From contig JAVGWX010000018.1 of assembly GCA_036924085.1 (NCBI GenBank), forward strand, positions 25,766,063 through 25,830,062: a stretch of 64,000 nt of DNA, in the 5' to 3' direction. Shown here in pieces: positions 21,440 through 32,200 of the stretch. This DNA comes from Ariolimax columbianus. Taxonomy: Eukaryota > Mollusca > Gastropoda > Stylommatophora > Arionidae. The notes under the pieces are model-generated. The model searched no databases and was not told where the DNA came from. It saw only the letters and a list, made by a program, of their open reading frames with translations. Both the position numbers and the translations under genes were made by a program. The first letter of the stretch is position 1. The number at the start of each line of letters is the position of its first letter.

Positions 21440-21880
21440 ATAAATTGAAAATGGGAATAGTCCGTTATGTATACTCACTCGCCACTACTATATGGCGCAG
21501 AAACATGGACACTGAATAACATATTGGAAAAGAGTATCGAAGCCTACGAAATGTGGGTATATAGAAGATTGGGTCGGATTTCTTGGAAAGTAAAGAAAAC
21601 AAATGTGGAGGTATTGAAAACGTTGGGGGTGAAAAGAGAATTAATTATCGAGATCAGGGTTAGACAGTTCAGATATTTTGGCCATATAATAAAATGCTGA
21701 AGGCCATACTAGAGGGTATGGTGAAAGGCAGTCGTCCAAGAGGACGTTATAAGTCAGTGGATAACATCAGGAGGGCTGAAAAAACCTGCCAGTTTGTAAC
21801 ATTACATCAAGGGATAGGATTCGCTGCGGATTCATTGCAGCTGCCCTTCGATGCGGAGATGGCACTTGAACTGAACTGAA
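21440..21880 (+). pseudogene. RTE-type LINE C-terminal fragment
   Basis: PLLYGAETWTLNNILEKSIE, AYEMWVYRRLGRISWK, NVEVLKTLGVKRELI and VRQFRYFGHIIKC match the post-RT C-terminal region of a widespread endonuclease-RT LINE. KGSRPRGRYKSVDNIRRAEK follows after a one-base shift near 21694, corresponding to EGKRxRGRxxxxWxxNIRxW with the Trp lost. Confidence 0.8.
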
Positions 21881-22059
21881 CTCGTCAACCATTTTTTTCA
21901 CTAGGGATTGCTTGCCAAGTGCAAATATTTTTGTAGTCGCGTTGTACGATCTGCTTGGAAGGTCACACGGGTTCTTGAATGTCTATCCCTTTGTATGTTG
22001 TTTCAAAAAAACAAACAAAAAAACCTTGATTTATTGATGGCTTTGTAATTGTTGCAAAA

Positions 22060-22500
22060 TAATAGTTGCTCATCGCAAGCGAAGGTGGTGCCAGAATCTG
22101 CGTTGTTCTGCGAGATGTGTTCTCGTGTGACTGTAAAGACCAATCCTAGCACGACAAGCCATGTCGCACCTAGGACTCCCACGCGGGGAGTTGGATGAGA
22201 CTTCGTGCGTTTTGTTCACACAGACGGCACCCTTTCTCTGAGCCTCCACGATGGAGTTACTCTGTGCGAACTAAGTACATTTGTTCACGGTAGTGCGCCA
22301 GTTGGAACAGTTCTGTGCAAGCATCTCCCAGGAGGTGACATCGGTGTTGAAGATCTCCAGAAACATTTTCTTCAAGGAGTCTGTCGCGTTTCTCGTTTCA
22401 TCCCACCTCTCCCCCAATGAACGTCTGCCTGTTCTGAGCTCACCAAATAACAGATGCTTGGGAAGACGCTCTTTGGCATGCGAGCAACATATAACTGACA
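22060..22500 (-). pseudogene. LINE C-terminal fragment with zinc-finger-like end
   Basis: On the - strand: HVARMPKSVFPSICYLVSSE, then NTDVTSWEMLAQNCSNWRTT, and near the end CDMACRARIGLYSHTRTHLA, the C-terminal RARIGLxSHxRTH motif. Two or three stops interrupt it. It abuts a family-B piece at 22500. Confidence 0.75.
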
Positions 22501-22630
22501 GTAAGACCCCTGGTCCACCTTCATCAGCACGCTCGGGATGTGAGGAAAGCTACAAAAACCCGCCACTTAATGTCCTTTTCGGGGCTCGCAAAGAGTAATC
22601 CTACTCATTGTAGACATTCAGCAACAACAA
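22500..22630 (-). mobile_element. Family B fragment B3
   Basis: It carries the reverse of CCGAGCGTGCTGATGAAGGT and of TTAAGTGGCGGGTTTTTGTA-like text, and the TGCTGAATG terminus. The array half is absent. Confidence 0.7.
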
Positions 22631-22839
22631 CACATCCGTCCATCTTATCTGGTTTTTCTAGTAGAGTATGGATGCCCAAGATGTTTGGCTTCCTAAGAAT
22701 GTCAGAGTTAGACACCTTGAATACCTAACTCTGTAATTGTTAGTGCCTGCTGTAATAAGTCCATTCGACGCGCGGTTTTGTGTATGCTTGGCCGCCATTG
22801 TTCTATCAGTTTTCACTTAAGCTGTCTGTTGAGGCTGCC

Positions 22840-23545
22840 CCGAATTAGTGGCAGGACATGGTGCCTAACTCTGACATGCTTAGTGGTACTATGACATGTT
22901 GAGCATACATACACTTCTGGTACTATGACATGTTGAGCATACATACACTTCTGGTACTATGACATGTTGAGCATACATACACTTCTGGTACTATGACATG
23001 TTGAGCATACATACACTTCTGGTACTATGACATGTTGAGCATACATACACTTCTGGTACTATGACATGTTGAGCATACATACACTTCTGGTACTATGACA
23101 TGTTGAGCATACATACACTTCTGGTACTATGACATGTTGAGCATACATACACTTCTGAAATAGGCTTAGCTACGATGGACAGGACACGGTGTTCGAGTGC
23201 CAGATAAACGCATGCCCAGTAATCTCAAAATAGGCAGACGCTCACTAGAAGAAACGCTACAGAGATAAATTGGAAGTGTCTCTGAAATGCTTCAATATGG
23301 ATGTCACCTCATGGAAGATGCTTGCACAAGACAGGACCACCTGGCCAGCTAGAATCACCGCAGGTGCTCAGATCGCAGAGAGTACAGCCGTCGTGGAGGC
23401 TCGGTGAAAACATGCTACCCGAAAAAAAAACAATACTGACAATGATTCTACAGCCGGTTTCCCGCATGTGTGCCCTGGATGTGGCATGGTTTGCCGTTCC
23501 AGGATTGGTTTTTACAGTCATCAGATAACAAGTATTTCGCAGGAA
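22840..23545 (+). pseudogene. LINE C-terminal fragment carrying a 34-bp array
   Basis: WQDMVPNSDMLSGT (22848-22890) is followed by the array. Then come MLSIHTLLK, a stop, LRWTGHGVRVPDKRMPSN and, near 23465-23530, VCPGCGMVCRSRIGFYSH, the LINE's C-terminal finger. The order matches the LINE at 10.8 kb (WQDEVPD, SIHALL, IRWAGH, MPDNRIPK, RARIGLYSH). So the array interrupts one degenerate LINE tail. Confidence 0.75.
22885..23156. repeat. 34-bp minisatellite, 8 near-identical copies, inside a LINE
   Basis: The unit is GGTACTATGACATGTTGAGC followed by ATACATACACTTCT, stepping 34 bp from 22885. In one frame each unit reads MLSIHTLL, the LINE peptide that also follows the array. The copies are essentially identical, so expansion is recent. 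Confidence 0.95.
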
Positions 23546-23819
23546 AAGTCTGATGCAGTCGCCATCTTCGATTGCGAGGCACAACTATTATTGCCATTTT
23601 ATCCACTCTGTGTAACATATACTGTAATACCAATCCTGTTTTTGTTGTTTGTTTGTTCTTTAAGTTCTTGGTTCATTTAGTGCTTTTCTTTTTTGTTTTA
23701 GTCTGATTAGTGTGTGTCAGAGTACTCGCTTTTCACGGCAAACGTACGTTTAACTACCGCAACCGTCACGCTCCAATCGGCCCAGTTGTAAATGGGTACC
23801 TTTGTAGTACAGTGGTCCC

Positions 23820-24285
23820 TATCCCATTGTATGGTTAAAGGCAACGAGGAGGCTAACAGACTGGTGAAAGAAGGTGGAAGGTTACCACAACCATATTAAA
23901 GTGTGACCTACGAAGAGTCCAAAAGGTCTATAAGGGCCAGATACGTGGCCAAATGGGAAACAGAGCATACTGGCTACACAAGCAAGTATGCTTATTACCA
24001 GTTGAACAGAAGAGAGGAGGTGGTGGTCTTCAGACCACAACAGACTGAGGTACCATCTATTCAATAAAATAAAGATGTATGCTACTGATGAATGCACCTG
24101 TGGTACATGGACAATGACCACTGAACATCTGCTGCAAAATTGCCCGATATACGAGGATAAGAGAAAGCACATGTGGCCATCACCAGTGCTAACACTAGAC
24201 AAGCTAAATGGCAGTGTCGACAGCCTCAGGATTGCCGCTGCTTTCTTTGAACAAATTCTAGTTGACATCCGATAGCATACTAAGA
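23820..24285 (+). pseudogene. LINE RNase H end and Cys-rich C-terminus
   Basis: GNEEANRLVKEGGRLPQPY is the RNase H tail (GNExADxLAKEGG). It is followed by TYEESKRSIRARYVAKWETE, then after a shift DECTCGTWTMTTEHLLQNCP and SLRIAAAFFEQI. These are standard Jockey-like C-terminal elements. The homologous text at 27.4-28.0 kb is on the - strand. Confidence 0.75.
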
Positions 24286-24499
24286 AGAATAAATGAGTAC
24301 CTGACTTCCAGTTATGGAAGAAATAGGCAGCAAGGAAGGGAACTATCCACCCTACCTCACACAAGCTGAGATTTAGTATACTGACGTCTCTAACAATTCA
24401 TTGCCAATCAGCGGTTACATCTGTTGAATAGCTCCCTTTGCCTTTATAGATTGTTTTATTTATGTTAAGGAAAGCCAAGTTTGGAAGTAAATCCGTCTT

Positions 24500-24866
24500 T
24501 TTCTTTGACTTCTTATACTTCCTCTTCTTCCTCCCACTACCAATCCCTGAAAAGGTGAAAAGGACTTAGAAAGCAGCAGAATGTTATCAGGAGAACGTAT
24601 GCTTTTTGTTGTAGTTTACAGCTTGACTGCGATATTGCACCTTTCGATCGGACACATCGGACCAGTAATCATTTTTGCTTCTAGGTTAGTAGCCTTCCTT
24701 CTTCGATCTCATCTCCTTAGTCAGCTTTGTTGGAGCCTGTTTTTCAGGATCAACGCGTGGAGGTGTAAAATAGTCTTGGCAGCTCTGGTTCGCCTGCCCT
24801 GACGCTAGCAGTCAGCTATGGGTCGCTGACAGCTGCAGGTCATGCACTGCTCAGCATCTTGATCCC
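24500..24866 (-). mobile_element. Family A retroposon A5, one internal unit
   Basis: The - strand reads GGGATCAAGATGCTGAGCAG, one 33-bp unit (about 24790-24830), the body at 24600-24780 and a GAA-rich tail (complement of CTTCCTCTTCTTCC). Confidence 0.8.
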
Positions 24867-24869
24867 TGT

Positions 24870-25335
24870 CTCTATTCCATATTTGCAAGTTGGGTATCAA
24901 AAAAGATTTCTCTGTGTCCCCTTTCCACTCCAATCGGAGCATAGGACCACCACTACATTTGGCCTCTTGTGGGAAGCCTGCGACAAATCACTTTGTTGTC
25001 TTTTGCAGTGGTTGCTCCTGTAGCAATTTGTTTTGTACACTATACAGTTGCTAGCCCCATACACGTCTTTGATTAATATCCATTTAGGGCATGCATTCAG
25101 GTAGGGAGGGAATATGTATTCTTCCCAGTATGACTTGACTGGCGGTCAAACTTTTTTGTTGCCCGTCCAAACTCGTCATTTATCTGCTTCTAGCAGCGTT
25201 TGTAAAGTGTTTTTGCCAACTTTTGGGGGCAGACAAAAGAGAACATGTACTAATCGTGGCCATTCAACAATAACAATAACTCTTTAGATACCGAACAGCC
25301 CCGACCTAAATCTTGTCGACTACGCATTCTTTGCG
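24870..25335. other. Unassigned DNA
   Basis: No coding motif, tandem repeat or family match is recognised. Confidence 0.45.
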
Positions 25336-25384
25336 TAATGGCTCAGAAGGTATGTCTCTCGGAGATCAGAGACGTCATTGAGTT

Positions 25385-25660
25385 GGAGGCCGCGGTGGTT
25401 AATGCACTGGCTTCCCAGTTGGACGATCATGGTTCAATCACCAGTTGGTGCCAGATTTTTTTTCTGATCACAAACCGGCTCCTGTGGTCAACCCAGCCAC
25501 AGAAATTGTGTACCAGAAAAATCTGGGAAATAAAGGCGATCCGGCGTGATGCTGACCACATCATCCACTATGTGCAGTATGTCAAAATAATATGGGCCTA
25601 ACACCATATTTCCTATACGCCGCATGATGTGATGGGATCTTTCCTTTTTTTTTACGTATA
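25385..25660 (+). mobile_element. tRNA-like SINE head (family H)
   Basis: GCGGTGGTTAATGCACTGG (box A-like) and GGTTCAATCAC (box B-like) lie about 35 bases apart. The body includes CTGTGGTCAACCCAGCCAC and a T-rich end near 25650. The small ORF here is incidental. Confidence 0.55.
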
Positions 25661-25744
25661 CTGAGTTGAAGCTACAACTACAACTGCTGCTGCTGCTCCT
25701 TCTCCGTCTTCTTCGCTTTCGTTTTATCCTTCAGTCAACTGATG

Positions 25745-26125
25745 ATATTATTTTAGCCCGATGAGGTTCACGAAGGAGGCAATACGTTTCAGATTTTTTC
25801 CGACCCCGCACAGCATTTCGATCATGTTCACTACCCCAAGGCCAAGGTCTACATAAGTGGGGCAGTCTTGCATGACATGTTCTGGTGTTGGCTTGGGTGC
25901 GCTCGTGGCGGTGTCTCTAAGACCCAATCTGTGGAGGTGGGCCACGAGTCTACAATGTCCCGTTCTGAATCTGAAGATCGGTGTCTGCCCATCTCTGCCA
26001 AGTTTGTCTATGCTGTCATTTTCTGGCTTGTGTTCTTTGTGCTGGTTTTTCCGTTCCGTCCTCGTGGGTCGTTTGATGAGTGTATTTGCAACACCTTCAA
26101 ACCACAATCTACACGGCATCTTTGT
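25745..26125 (-). pseudogene. LINE C-terminal domain
   Basis: The - strand reads RPTRTERKNQHKEHKPENDS, GQTPIFRFRTGHCRLVAHLH, RLGLRDTATSAPKPTPEHVM and QDCPTY. This is the FRLRTGHxRLxxHLxRxG plus Cys/His C-terminus, with the first CxC lost. Its closest relative in the window is 44575-44895. Confidence 0.75.
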
Positions 26126-26194
26126 TGGCTAATTGTGTACAACTGTAGGCTTCTTCTTTCTTCATGATCTTCGTTCATTCGCTTAGAAATATAA

Positions 26195-26690
26195 TTAAAA
26201 TATCTGTAATGTTGTCTCTTGTATAAACTTCACTGTCTTTTGTATTTCATAAGTTATAAAGTTTCTCTTCCAGTGTTGCTTCTCTGGGTCAGCGATGTTG
26301 CCTGTATATATCATATTCAGAGCAGTTGTGCTCTGCAGTCTGGGATGCCTGTCATCGTCTATACGCAGATGAGTTTCCAATCTTTAAATGTTGTGTACTT
26401 GTGGCTGCAGAGTCGGTTGTGTACCCTGTTCTAAGGCGCAACACAACAGTTTGTTCGTCTGGTAATCTGATGATAAGCATCTTGTGTTAATGTTTGTGGC
26501 TGTCTGATTGATTTCATCATCCTTTTCTTCTGTTGGTACGTAACGGATACATCCGGCTGCTTGTCTGCAACACCCTCCTCTGCCAGTCGATCTAATCTCT
26601 CATCTCCCGGTATTCCACAACTAGACGATATCCACTGCCTGACAATCTTGTGCTGGTTGCTCAGATCAGACAATAGAGCTTGTAGGCATA
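26195..26690 (-). pseudogene. LINE RNase H and C-terminal fragment
   Basis: QHKIVRQWISSSCGIPGDER then LDRLAEEGVADKQPDVSVTY is an RNase H tail (WIPSHCGIPGNERADRLAKEG). Further on come RRTNCCVAP and, after stops, YTGNIADPEKQHWKRNFITY-like debris. Confidence 0.65.
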
Positions 26691-26803
26691 TCAGTTTCCT
26701 AGACTCCAGCGCTTGGAGAGCTGATTGTGCATTTGTCAGAAATACTACAGGATGTAGCCAGATAACTTGTGTTCAACAGTTTCTCAACCACTCTCTCCTC
26801 TGT

Positions 26804-26832
26804 GTGTGTGTGTGTGTGTTTATATATATATC
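26804..26832. repeat. (TG)n(TA)n microsatellite
   Basis: A short TG then TA run borders the 3' end of the reversed family-E SINE. Confidence 0.85.
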
Positions 26833-26834
26833 TT

Positions 26835-27341
26835 CAGTCCACTTATGTCGTTAGACGTCGTGGGGAGGTGCGACCTCCTTTGTTTCATATTTTTGTTGGC
26901 AGGTGAAAATCCACTGCTGACTTGCCAGGTCAATCCCAGCATCTCTTAGCCCCTGGAATATACGATTGCCTATTTTTGAGACTGGTGGAAGCCTAAATTA
27001 GATCAAGGTAGACCAGCAGCCTATCAGGCGCCATCTAAGCCGCTCCTCTAACCACATAACCAAGACATGTTGTTATAACCACACAGTCCCCTTTCTTGCG
27101 ACATATTCTCTGTGTGACGAGAATCCCTATAATAATTTGAGCAGATTTTTAACTTGAATTTTGCCCAAGCAGCGGCCGTTAGGCCTACTCTTTTCGATTT
27201 CCAACTGCTACGGTATTTTTAACGTGCGCGCCATTGCACACAGGTGTCTGATCTCACTACGCAGAGATCAGGGGAAATATTTATCGGATGATCCACTTGA
27301 AAAAATCCGAGATCTCCAGCGCCCGAGGCGAACACATTAGC

Positions 27342-27343
<2 letters not shown>
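26835..27343 (-). mobile_element. tRNA-derived SINE, family E (long copy)
   Basis: Read on the - strand: a truncated tRNA-like head (TTCGCCTCGGGCGCTGGAG, box A only in part), the core GATCTCTGCGTAGTGAGATC and GCGCACGTTAAAAATACCG (shared with 13995-14260), then TTAGATGGCGCCTGATAGGC, and an end AAGTGGACTGAAGATATATA. It is about 500 bp long and bounded by TA repeats on both sides. Confidence 0.75.

Positions 27344-27393
<50 letters not shown>
27344..27393. repeat. (TA)n microsatellite
   Basis: About 50 bases of alternating TA with one interruption. Confidence 0.95.
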
Positions 27394-27419
27394 AACAGAT
27401 GGGTCAGGACAACGTGTAT

Positions 27420-28000
27420 TTGTTTAATACAGTTTATTGAATAGATGATACCTCAGTCTGTTGTGGCCTGTGCGGAGTCTGAAGACCACCGCCTGCTCTG
27501 TTTCCCATTTGTCAATGTAGCTGGCCCGAATAAACCTTTTAGACTTTTCGTAAGTCACTCTTGAATCTGGTTGGGGATCAAGATGCTTAGCAGCACATGA
27601 GCTGCAGTGGTCAGCGACCCTTAGCTAACTGCTAGCGTCAGTGCTAGCGAACCATAGCGGCCAAGACCATTCTACACCTCCACGCGGTGATCTTGGATAA
27701 CAGGCTGCAGCAGAGCAGACTGGCCAAGGAGAAGGGATCAAAGAGGGAATGCTAACCCGGTACTCAAAAAAATGCTTGCTGAAGTCGGATGTGTTGGACC
27801 GAAAGGTGCAAATATCGCAGCCAAATTGTAAACTACGACACAACGCATTCCGTTCTCTGGACTACATTCTGCTACTTAAGCCCTTTCATGGTTTGGCAGC
27901 GGGAGATTGAGAACGAACGAAGAAGAAGACGAATCTGGTTGTGGTAACCCTCCGCCTTCTTGCACCGGCCTGTCTGCCTCATCGTTGCCTTGAATTTTAT
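27420..28000 (-). pseudogene. LINE RNase H/C-terminal fragment split by family A
   Basis: On the - strand KGNDEADRPVQEGGGLPQPD runs up to 27941. It resumes across the family-A insertion as SRVTYEKSKRFIRASYIDKW, ETEQAVVFRLRTGHNRLRYH and LFNKL. It is closely related to the LINE piece at 23.8 kb. Removing the A insertion restores collinearity. Confidence 0.8.
27574..27930 (+). mobile_element. Family A retroposon A6, complete with target-site duplication
   Basis: It runs from GGGATCAAGATGCTTAGCAG to GAACGAACGAAGAAGAAGAC. GAATCTGGTTG flanks it at 27563-27573 and 27931-27941 (11 bp). It has one diverged internal 33-bp unit at 27610-27650. Confidence 0.92.
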
Positions 28001-28129
28001 GTCTTCTGAAAATGGAATTCATTGACTATTGACGAAAAGACCAAATGGTCTGGACTTTGCCGATGACTTAGGTCTTCTGTCTCACGACCATAAACAAATA
28101 AACTTTTTTAATGATCACGGAAATTATGT

Positions 28130-28396
28130 ATGAGGGTAAATTGACGAAAATCTCAGATTATGAGAATAAAAGCTGATAACGATATTCAGATTGTACTGCG
28201 AGGCAAGGTACTAAAAGAGGTAGATTTATTCATATATTTTGGTAGTAATAAAGGCAAGGTCGGAGGTACTGACAGAGACATCAAATTAAGAATAGACAAG
28301 GCGAGAGGGGTTTCATTGCTTTAGGGAATTTGTGGAAAACGAAGGAAATTAAGTCCACCACAAAAATAAAGATCTTCATCTCCAATGTCAAGTCTA
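28130..28396 (+). pseudogene. RTE-type LINE post-RT fragment ending in a triplet array
   Basis: VLRGKVLKEVDLFIYFGSNK, then DRDIKLRIDKARGVSLL, a stop, and GNLWKTKEIKSTTKIKIFIS then NVKS match the post-RT region of the LINE whose next motif (VLLYGAETW) is seen at 21.46 kb. Here NVKS is followed at once by (TAC)n. Confidence 0.8.
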
Positions 28397-28735
28397 GTAC
28401 TACTACCACTACTACTACTACTACTGCTGCTACTACTACTGTTACTACTACTACTACTACTACTATTACTACTACCTCTTCTACTACTACTACTACTACT
28501 AATGCTACTGCTACTATTAATACTTCTACTGATACTACAACTGCTGCTAATACCACTGATACTACCACTACTACTACTACCACTACTACCACTACTACTA
28601 CCACTACTTCCTACTACTACAAATGCTACTACTACTGCTGCTATTACTACTTCTACTACTACTACTTCTACTTCTTTTATTACTACTACTAATACTACTA
28701 CTACTACTAAACATAGCTGTATCAAATACCTCATT
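28396..28735. repeat. (TAC)n / (ACT)n triplet microsatellite, imperfect
   Basis: About 340 bases of TAC/ACT triplets with scattered changes. Thr, Leu and Val homopolymer frames on both strands are artefacts. Confidence 0.93.
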
Positions 28736-28739
28736 CGCC

Positions 28740-29235
28740 AGAGTGAGACACACCCATTTATCAACAATTCTCTCTCTATCTCTGTCTCTCTGTCTCTTTC
28801 TCTCTCTCTCTCATTCATTCGATTCACTTCTTAGACACACTCCTTTCTCATCCTCCCTCTCTCTCTCTTTCTTATTCTTTTCACTACTCAGACTCACTCT
28901 TTTCTCCTCATCTGTCTCTCTCTCTCATTAATATCACTCCTAACTCATCCTTCCTGTCTCTCATTAATCTCGCTACTCAGACTCACTCTTTTCTCCTCAT
29001 CTGTCTCTCTCTCCCATTAATATCACTCCTAACTCATCCTTCCTGTCTCTCATTAATCTCGCTACTCAGACTCACTCTTTTCTCCTCATCTGTCTCTCTC
29101 TCTCTCATTAATGTCACTCCTAACTCATCCTTCCTCTCTCTCTCTCCCTCTCTCTTTTTCTCTCTAATTAATGTCACTACTCAGACTCACTCCTTTCTCA
29201 TCCTCTCTCATCTCATTAATTTCACTAAGACTCAT
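28740..29235. repeat. (TC)n tract and about 90-bp repeat
   Basis: GACTCACTCTTTTCTCCTCA recurs near 28888, 28979 and 29067. Each is followed by TCTC runs and ATTAATATCACTCCTAACTC. There are about three full units of 88-92 bp plus flanking (TC)n. Confidence 0.85.
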
Positions 29236-29248
29236 CCTTCCTCTTCTT

Positions 29249-29480
29249 AGTCGACCTGTACTTCTACAGGGGCAAATGCCACTGTGCAGGTCCCAGCTCT
29301 GATATGAACTGGATGTAGCCAGTAGAGGGTTTCCCTACTTAGCGGGCAAGGCTTGTGCAGCTTAATAATCCGCTTCGTTGGGTGGTTAACAAATGTGCGA
29401 GTTCATCTAAATAGACTCAAGCACTTGAGGAAAGTATACCCGCGGCCTGTTAGACGCCATCTGTTCTGCTCTAAACAAAC
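29249..29480 (+). mobile_element. Family D repeat, copy 1
   Basis: It shares with 33054-33450 the sequences GTCGACCTGT, GATGTAGCC-GTA, TTAGCGGGC-AGGCT, AATAGACTCAA-CACT and GTTAGACGCCATCTG, then TGCTCTAAACAAACCAC. Confidence 0.75.
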
Positions 29481-29689
29481 CACAAATCGTGGTTTCTATC
29501 TCTAAAAAAGAAAGATGGCAGTATGTTCTCATCTCTCTAACGGGATCTTCTCTGGGGGAAGACCTAGTCGAAGGAAACAGTTGTAGTCTATGCTGGAACG
29601 CTACCAGTTATTGAGCAAAACCGAGCTAGAAATGCACTTTCACTTTCTAATCCGTACAATCTGTACTTGTCATAAGTTTGCGTCCAGGT

Positions 29690-30086
29690 TTTTTTCTCTG
29701 CAGATTGGCATACAGACGCGCTCATACGTATAGAAACATGCATATATGCGCAGGCTCATAGGCAACACACACAGACACATGCAAACAACACGCACAGGCA
29801 GTCGCACACATACACATAGGCAGATATACACAGGAATACAGGCACACGTGTGCTCACGTGAGTAGGCAGGCATACACACACACACACGCCGACACACATG
29901 GGCAGACACACAGACATACACTTAGACACATGTGAGCGCATAAAGAGATACACACACAGAGATACATGTACACGTAGACAGAAGTAAATAAACACATATA
30001 CACTGGCTTGCAGAGACACGTATATATCCATTCTGATTACACTAGCTGAGACCCAGACACACAAACATATGTACACAATCATATTC

Positions 30087-30087
<1 letters not shown>
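29690..30087. repeat. ACACA/ACATA-rich low-complexity DNA
   Basis: Irregular CACACA and CATACA runs. The Cys/Val-rich reverse frames are compositional. Confidence 0.8.

Positions 30088-30154
<67 letters not shown>
30088..30154. repeat. (TA)n microsatellite
   Basis: A perfect run of about 67 bases. Confidence 0.97.
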
Positions 30155-30156
<2 letters not shown>

Positions 30157-30480
30157 TATCATCATCACGTAGAATGTCCTTTGCAGAACGTCGCTCCCAT
30201 CACAGCCCGTCTGGAAAAAACGTAGATCTCTTGTCAAATCTCCCACCTGCTCCGGAGTCTTGCCCAGTCATTCCACGACATCTTGCTACCATCGCCTTCT
30301 TAGTCTGCCTTTGTCTTTGTTACCCGGCAACATGTCGTCTATTACCGTTCTCTTAAGACCGTTGTGTCTTTTCATGTGACCAAAGTATTTAAATTTGATG
30401 TTCATGATATAATTTATGAATCAGTTCTACTCAATTACCAACTCTTGTAGAAGGTCTGAATTTCTCTTTATGTAGATATA
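30155..30480. other. Dispersed repeat, possibly LINE-derived
   Basis: ATCATCATCACGTAGAATGT and the following 200 bases resemble 60830-60990 (ATCATCATCATGTAGCATGC, then GCCTGCTCC). Both follow a (TA)n tract. The function is not recognised. Confidence 0.5.
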
Positions 30481-30489
30481 CATTCCATG

Positions 30490-31705
30490 ATAACCATAAC
30501 AGATAAAAAGAGCACAATTACGCCATTTCATACAGCAGTGTCTTGCCATCAAAAAGCTATTTTCTCAACATAGTCATCGCACTTGGCTATACATTTTCTC
30601 CAACAATGAACAAGACCATATATGACGCGCTCGTAAAAATCTGCACCAGTGGAGGTGACCCACTGTTTCACAGCTGTTATGACGGCGTCATTTGCTATGA
30701 AAATGTTACCCACATAGCCCATCTTTCATTGGCCCTAACAGATAGAAGGCGTCAAATCCGGACTATATGGTTGGTATAATAGGACAGTCCAGCCATGACT
30801 GACAATGTGCTTAACGGTCTTCAAGCTGGTATGGGGCCTGGCGTTATCCTGTTGCGAAAGACAGGTTGTCTTCTTTTCTGAAATTTCGAGACTTCAGCTT
30901 AGTCAGCGTCGGTAACGATCAGAGTTGATGGTTTGTCCAGGTTCCAGTAAATCAAGAATGGTTACCCATTTCCTATCCCAGAAGACATGACACATCACTT
31001 TACCCGCTGTCTTGAACTTTTTCCTCGATAGGTAATGTACATGCACTGCCGTTTTAACTCAGGATCGTAGGAGTGACCCCACGTCTCATCACCAATGATG
31101 ATTCGATCCAGGAAACTGTCACCTTTACCCTCGTAATGGTTCTGGAGGTCATGACAAACTTGCATGCGATGTTCTTTCTGTTCCTGTGTGAGCATTCGTG
31201 GTACCCACCTGGGGCAATCTTTGTGTTATTACGTTGCCACAATAGTTTACAGCGCCGCCGAAGACGTATGTGTTGGACCGAAAGATGCAAATATCGCAGT
31301 AAAACTGTAAACTAGCAACACACCGCATGCCATTCTCCTGACTACTTCCTACTTGTGAAGTCCTGTTCAGTGCTTTGTAGCGGGAGATTGAGAACGAACA
31401 CAGAAGAAGAAGAAGAAGAAGAAGAAGAAGAAGAAGAAGAAGAAGAGCACATTGAAGCCAATATCCAGCTCCGTAGACAATTCCTTGGTCGTAACCCTCC
31501 GATGTGCGTGCTCAGCTGATCGAGACATTCTTCATTGCATGGTGTCAGGAATGTGGCTTGTCCTTCATGTCGCTTTCGCTACCGTTGAAACGCATAACCC
31601 ACTGCCTCATTGTGCTAACATCCACTGTTTGGTCTCCATAAACGTTCAGTAAGCGTCGATGAATGTCAATTGGTGAAATTTCTTCCTCCACTGCCATCTT
31701 TCGAA
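30490..31705 (-). pseudogene. Mariner-like transposase pseudogene interrupted by family A
   Basis: Reading the - strand from 31705: a helix-turn-helix segment (EEISPIDIHRRLLNVYGDQT, VDVSTMRQWVMRFNG), a family-A insertion at 31252-31446, then PRWVPRMLTQEQKEHRMQVC. Next is FLDRIIIGDETWGHSYDPEL with the first catalytic Asp (GDETW), then QDNARPHTSLKTVKHIVSHG with the second, and LLYQPYSPDLTPS, where the usual third Asp (PSD) reads Ile and a stop follows two codons later. Stops and frameshifts lie between the blocks. This is a different lineage from the mariner halves at 4.4, 55.6 and 61.5 kb. Confidence 0.82.
31252..31446 (+). mobile_element. Family A, truncated copy A7 with long (GAA)n tail
   Basis: It has only the tail half: GTGTTGGACCGAAAGATGCA, then GGGAGATTGAGAACGAACAC, then about 15 GAA triplets (31402-31446). 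It interrupts the mariner pseudogene. Confidence 0.85.
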
Positions 31706-32200
31706 CGGAAACATTTTACGGATATTGTCGGGAAGGTTCAAACTTAACTGACATACTACCAAAATCAACTTCTGACGTCGTTAATCCACTTCTGACGTCG
31801 TTGGACATAATAACATATTTTTTTTTATAAACCATTACTTTCTGAACGCGTCTCGTGTGTGTATGTGTGTATATATATATATATATAACAATAATATTAC
31901 AACACACGCAGAGAATAAAATATACTACAGGTGTCTCTCACTTCGGTCAATCCGATGGACACTAACGTGATCATTTATCAGTGGGCTGTAAGGCCGCACC
32001 CAAACACATGCAGCCAGAGTTTGACGTTGAATTGTCTAAAGTAAGGGGCTTTACCGCATTAACAAACGCAAGATCAGCAGCGCGGAACGCAAGGTTCAAT
32101 GAGGTGATGGCTTTCGGTACTGGAATAAATATACATAGGAAATGTAGGCTGCATCAGAGTAGTCTTCAAATCTATATTCAACATATTTCAGTAGTGCACT
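31706..32200. other. Unassigned DNA with small (TG/TA) microsatellite
   Basis: ACTTCTGACGTCGTT is duplicated at about 31769 and 31788. A TG/TA run lies at about 31855-31888. No gene is seen. Confidence 0.5.

Noticed and set aside
22885..23156. Regular 34-bp spacing resembling a CRISPR array
   Set aside because: There are no unique spacers between repeats, the units are contiguous, no cas genes are present, and the context is eukaryotic.
28281..28834. Poly-Val, poly-Thr, poly-Leu and poly-Ser frames
   Set aside because: They are translations of the (TAC)n microsatellite in different frames.
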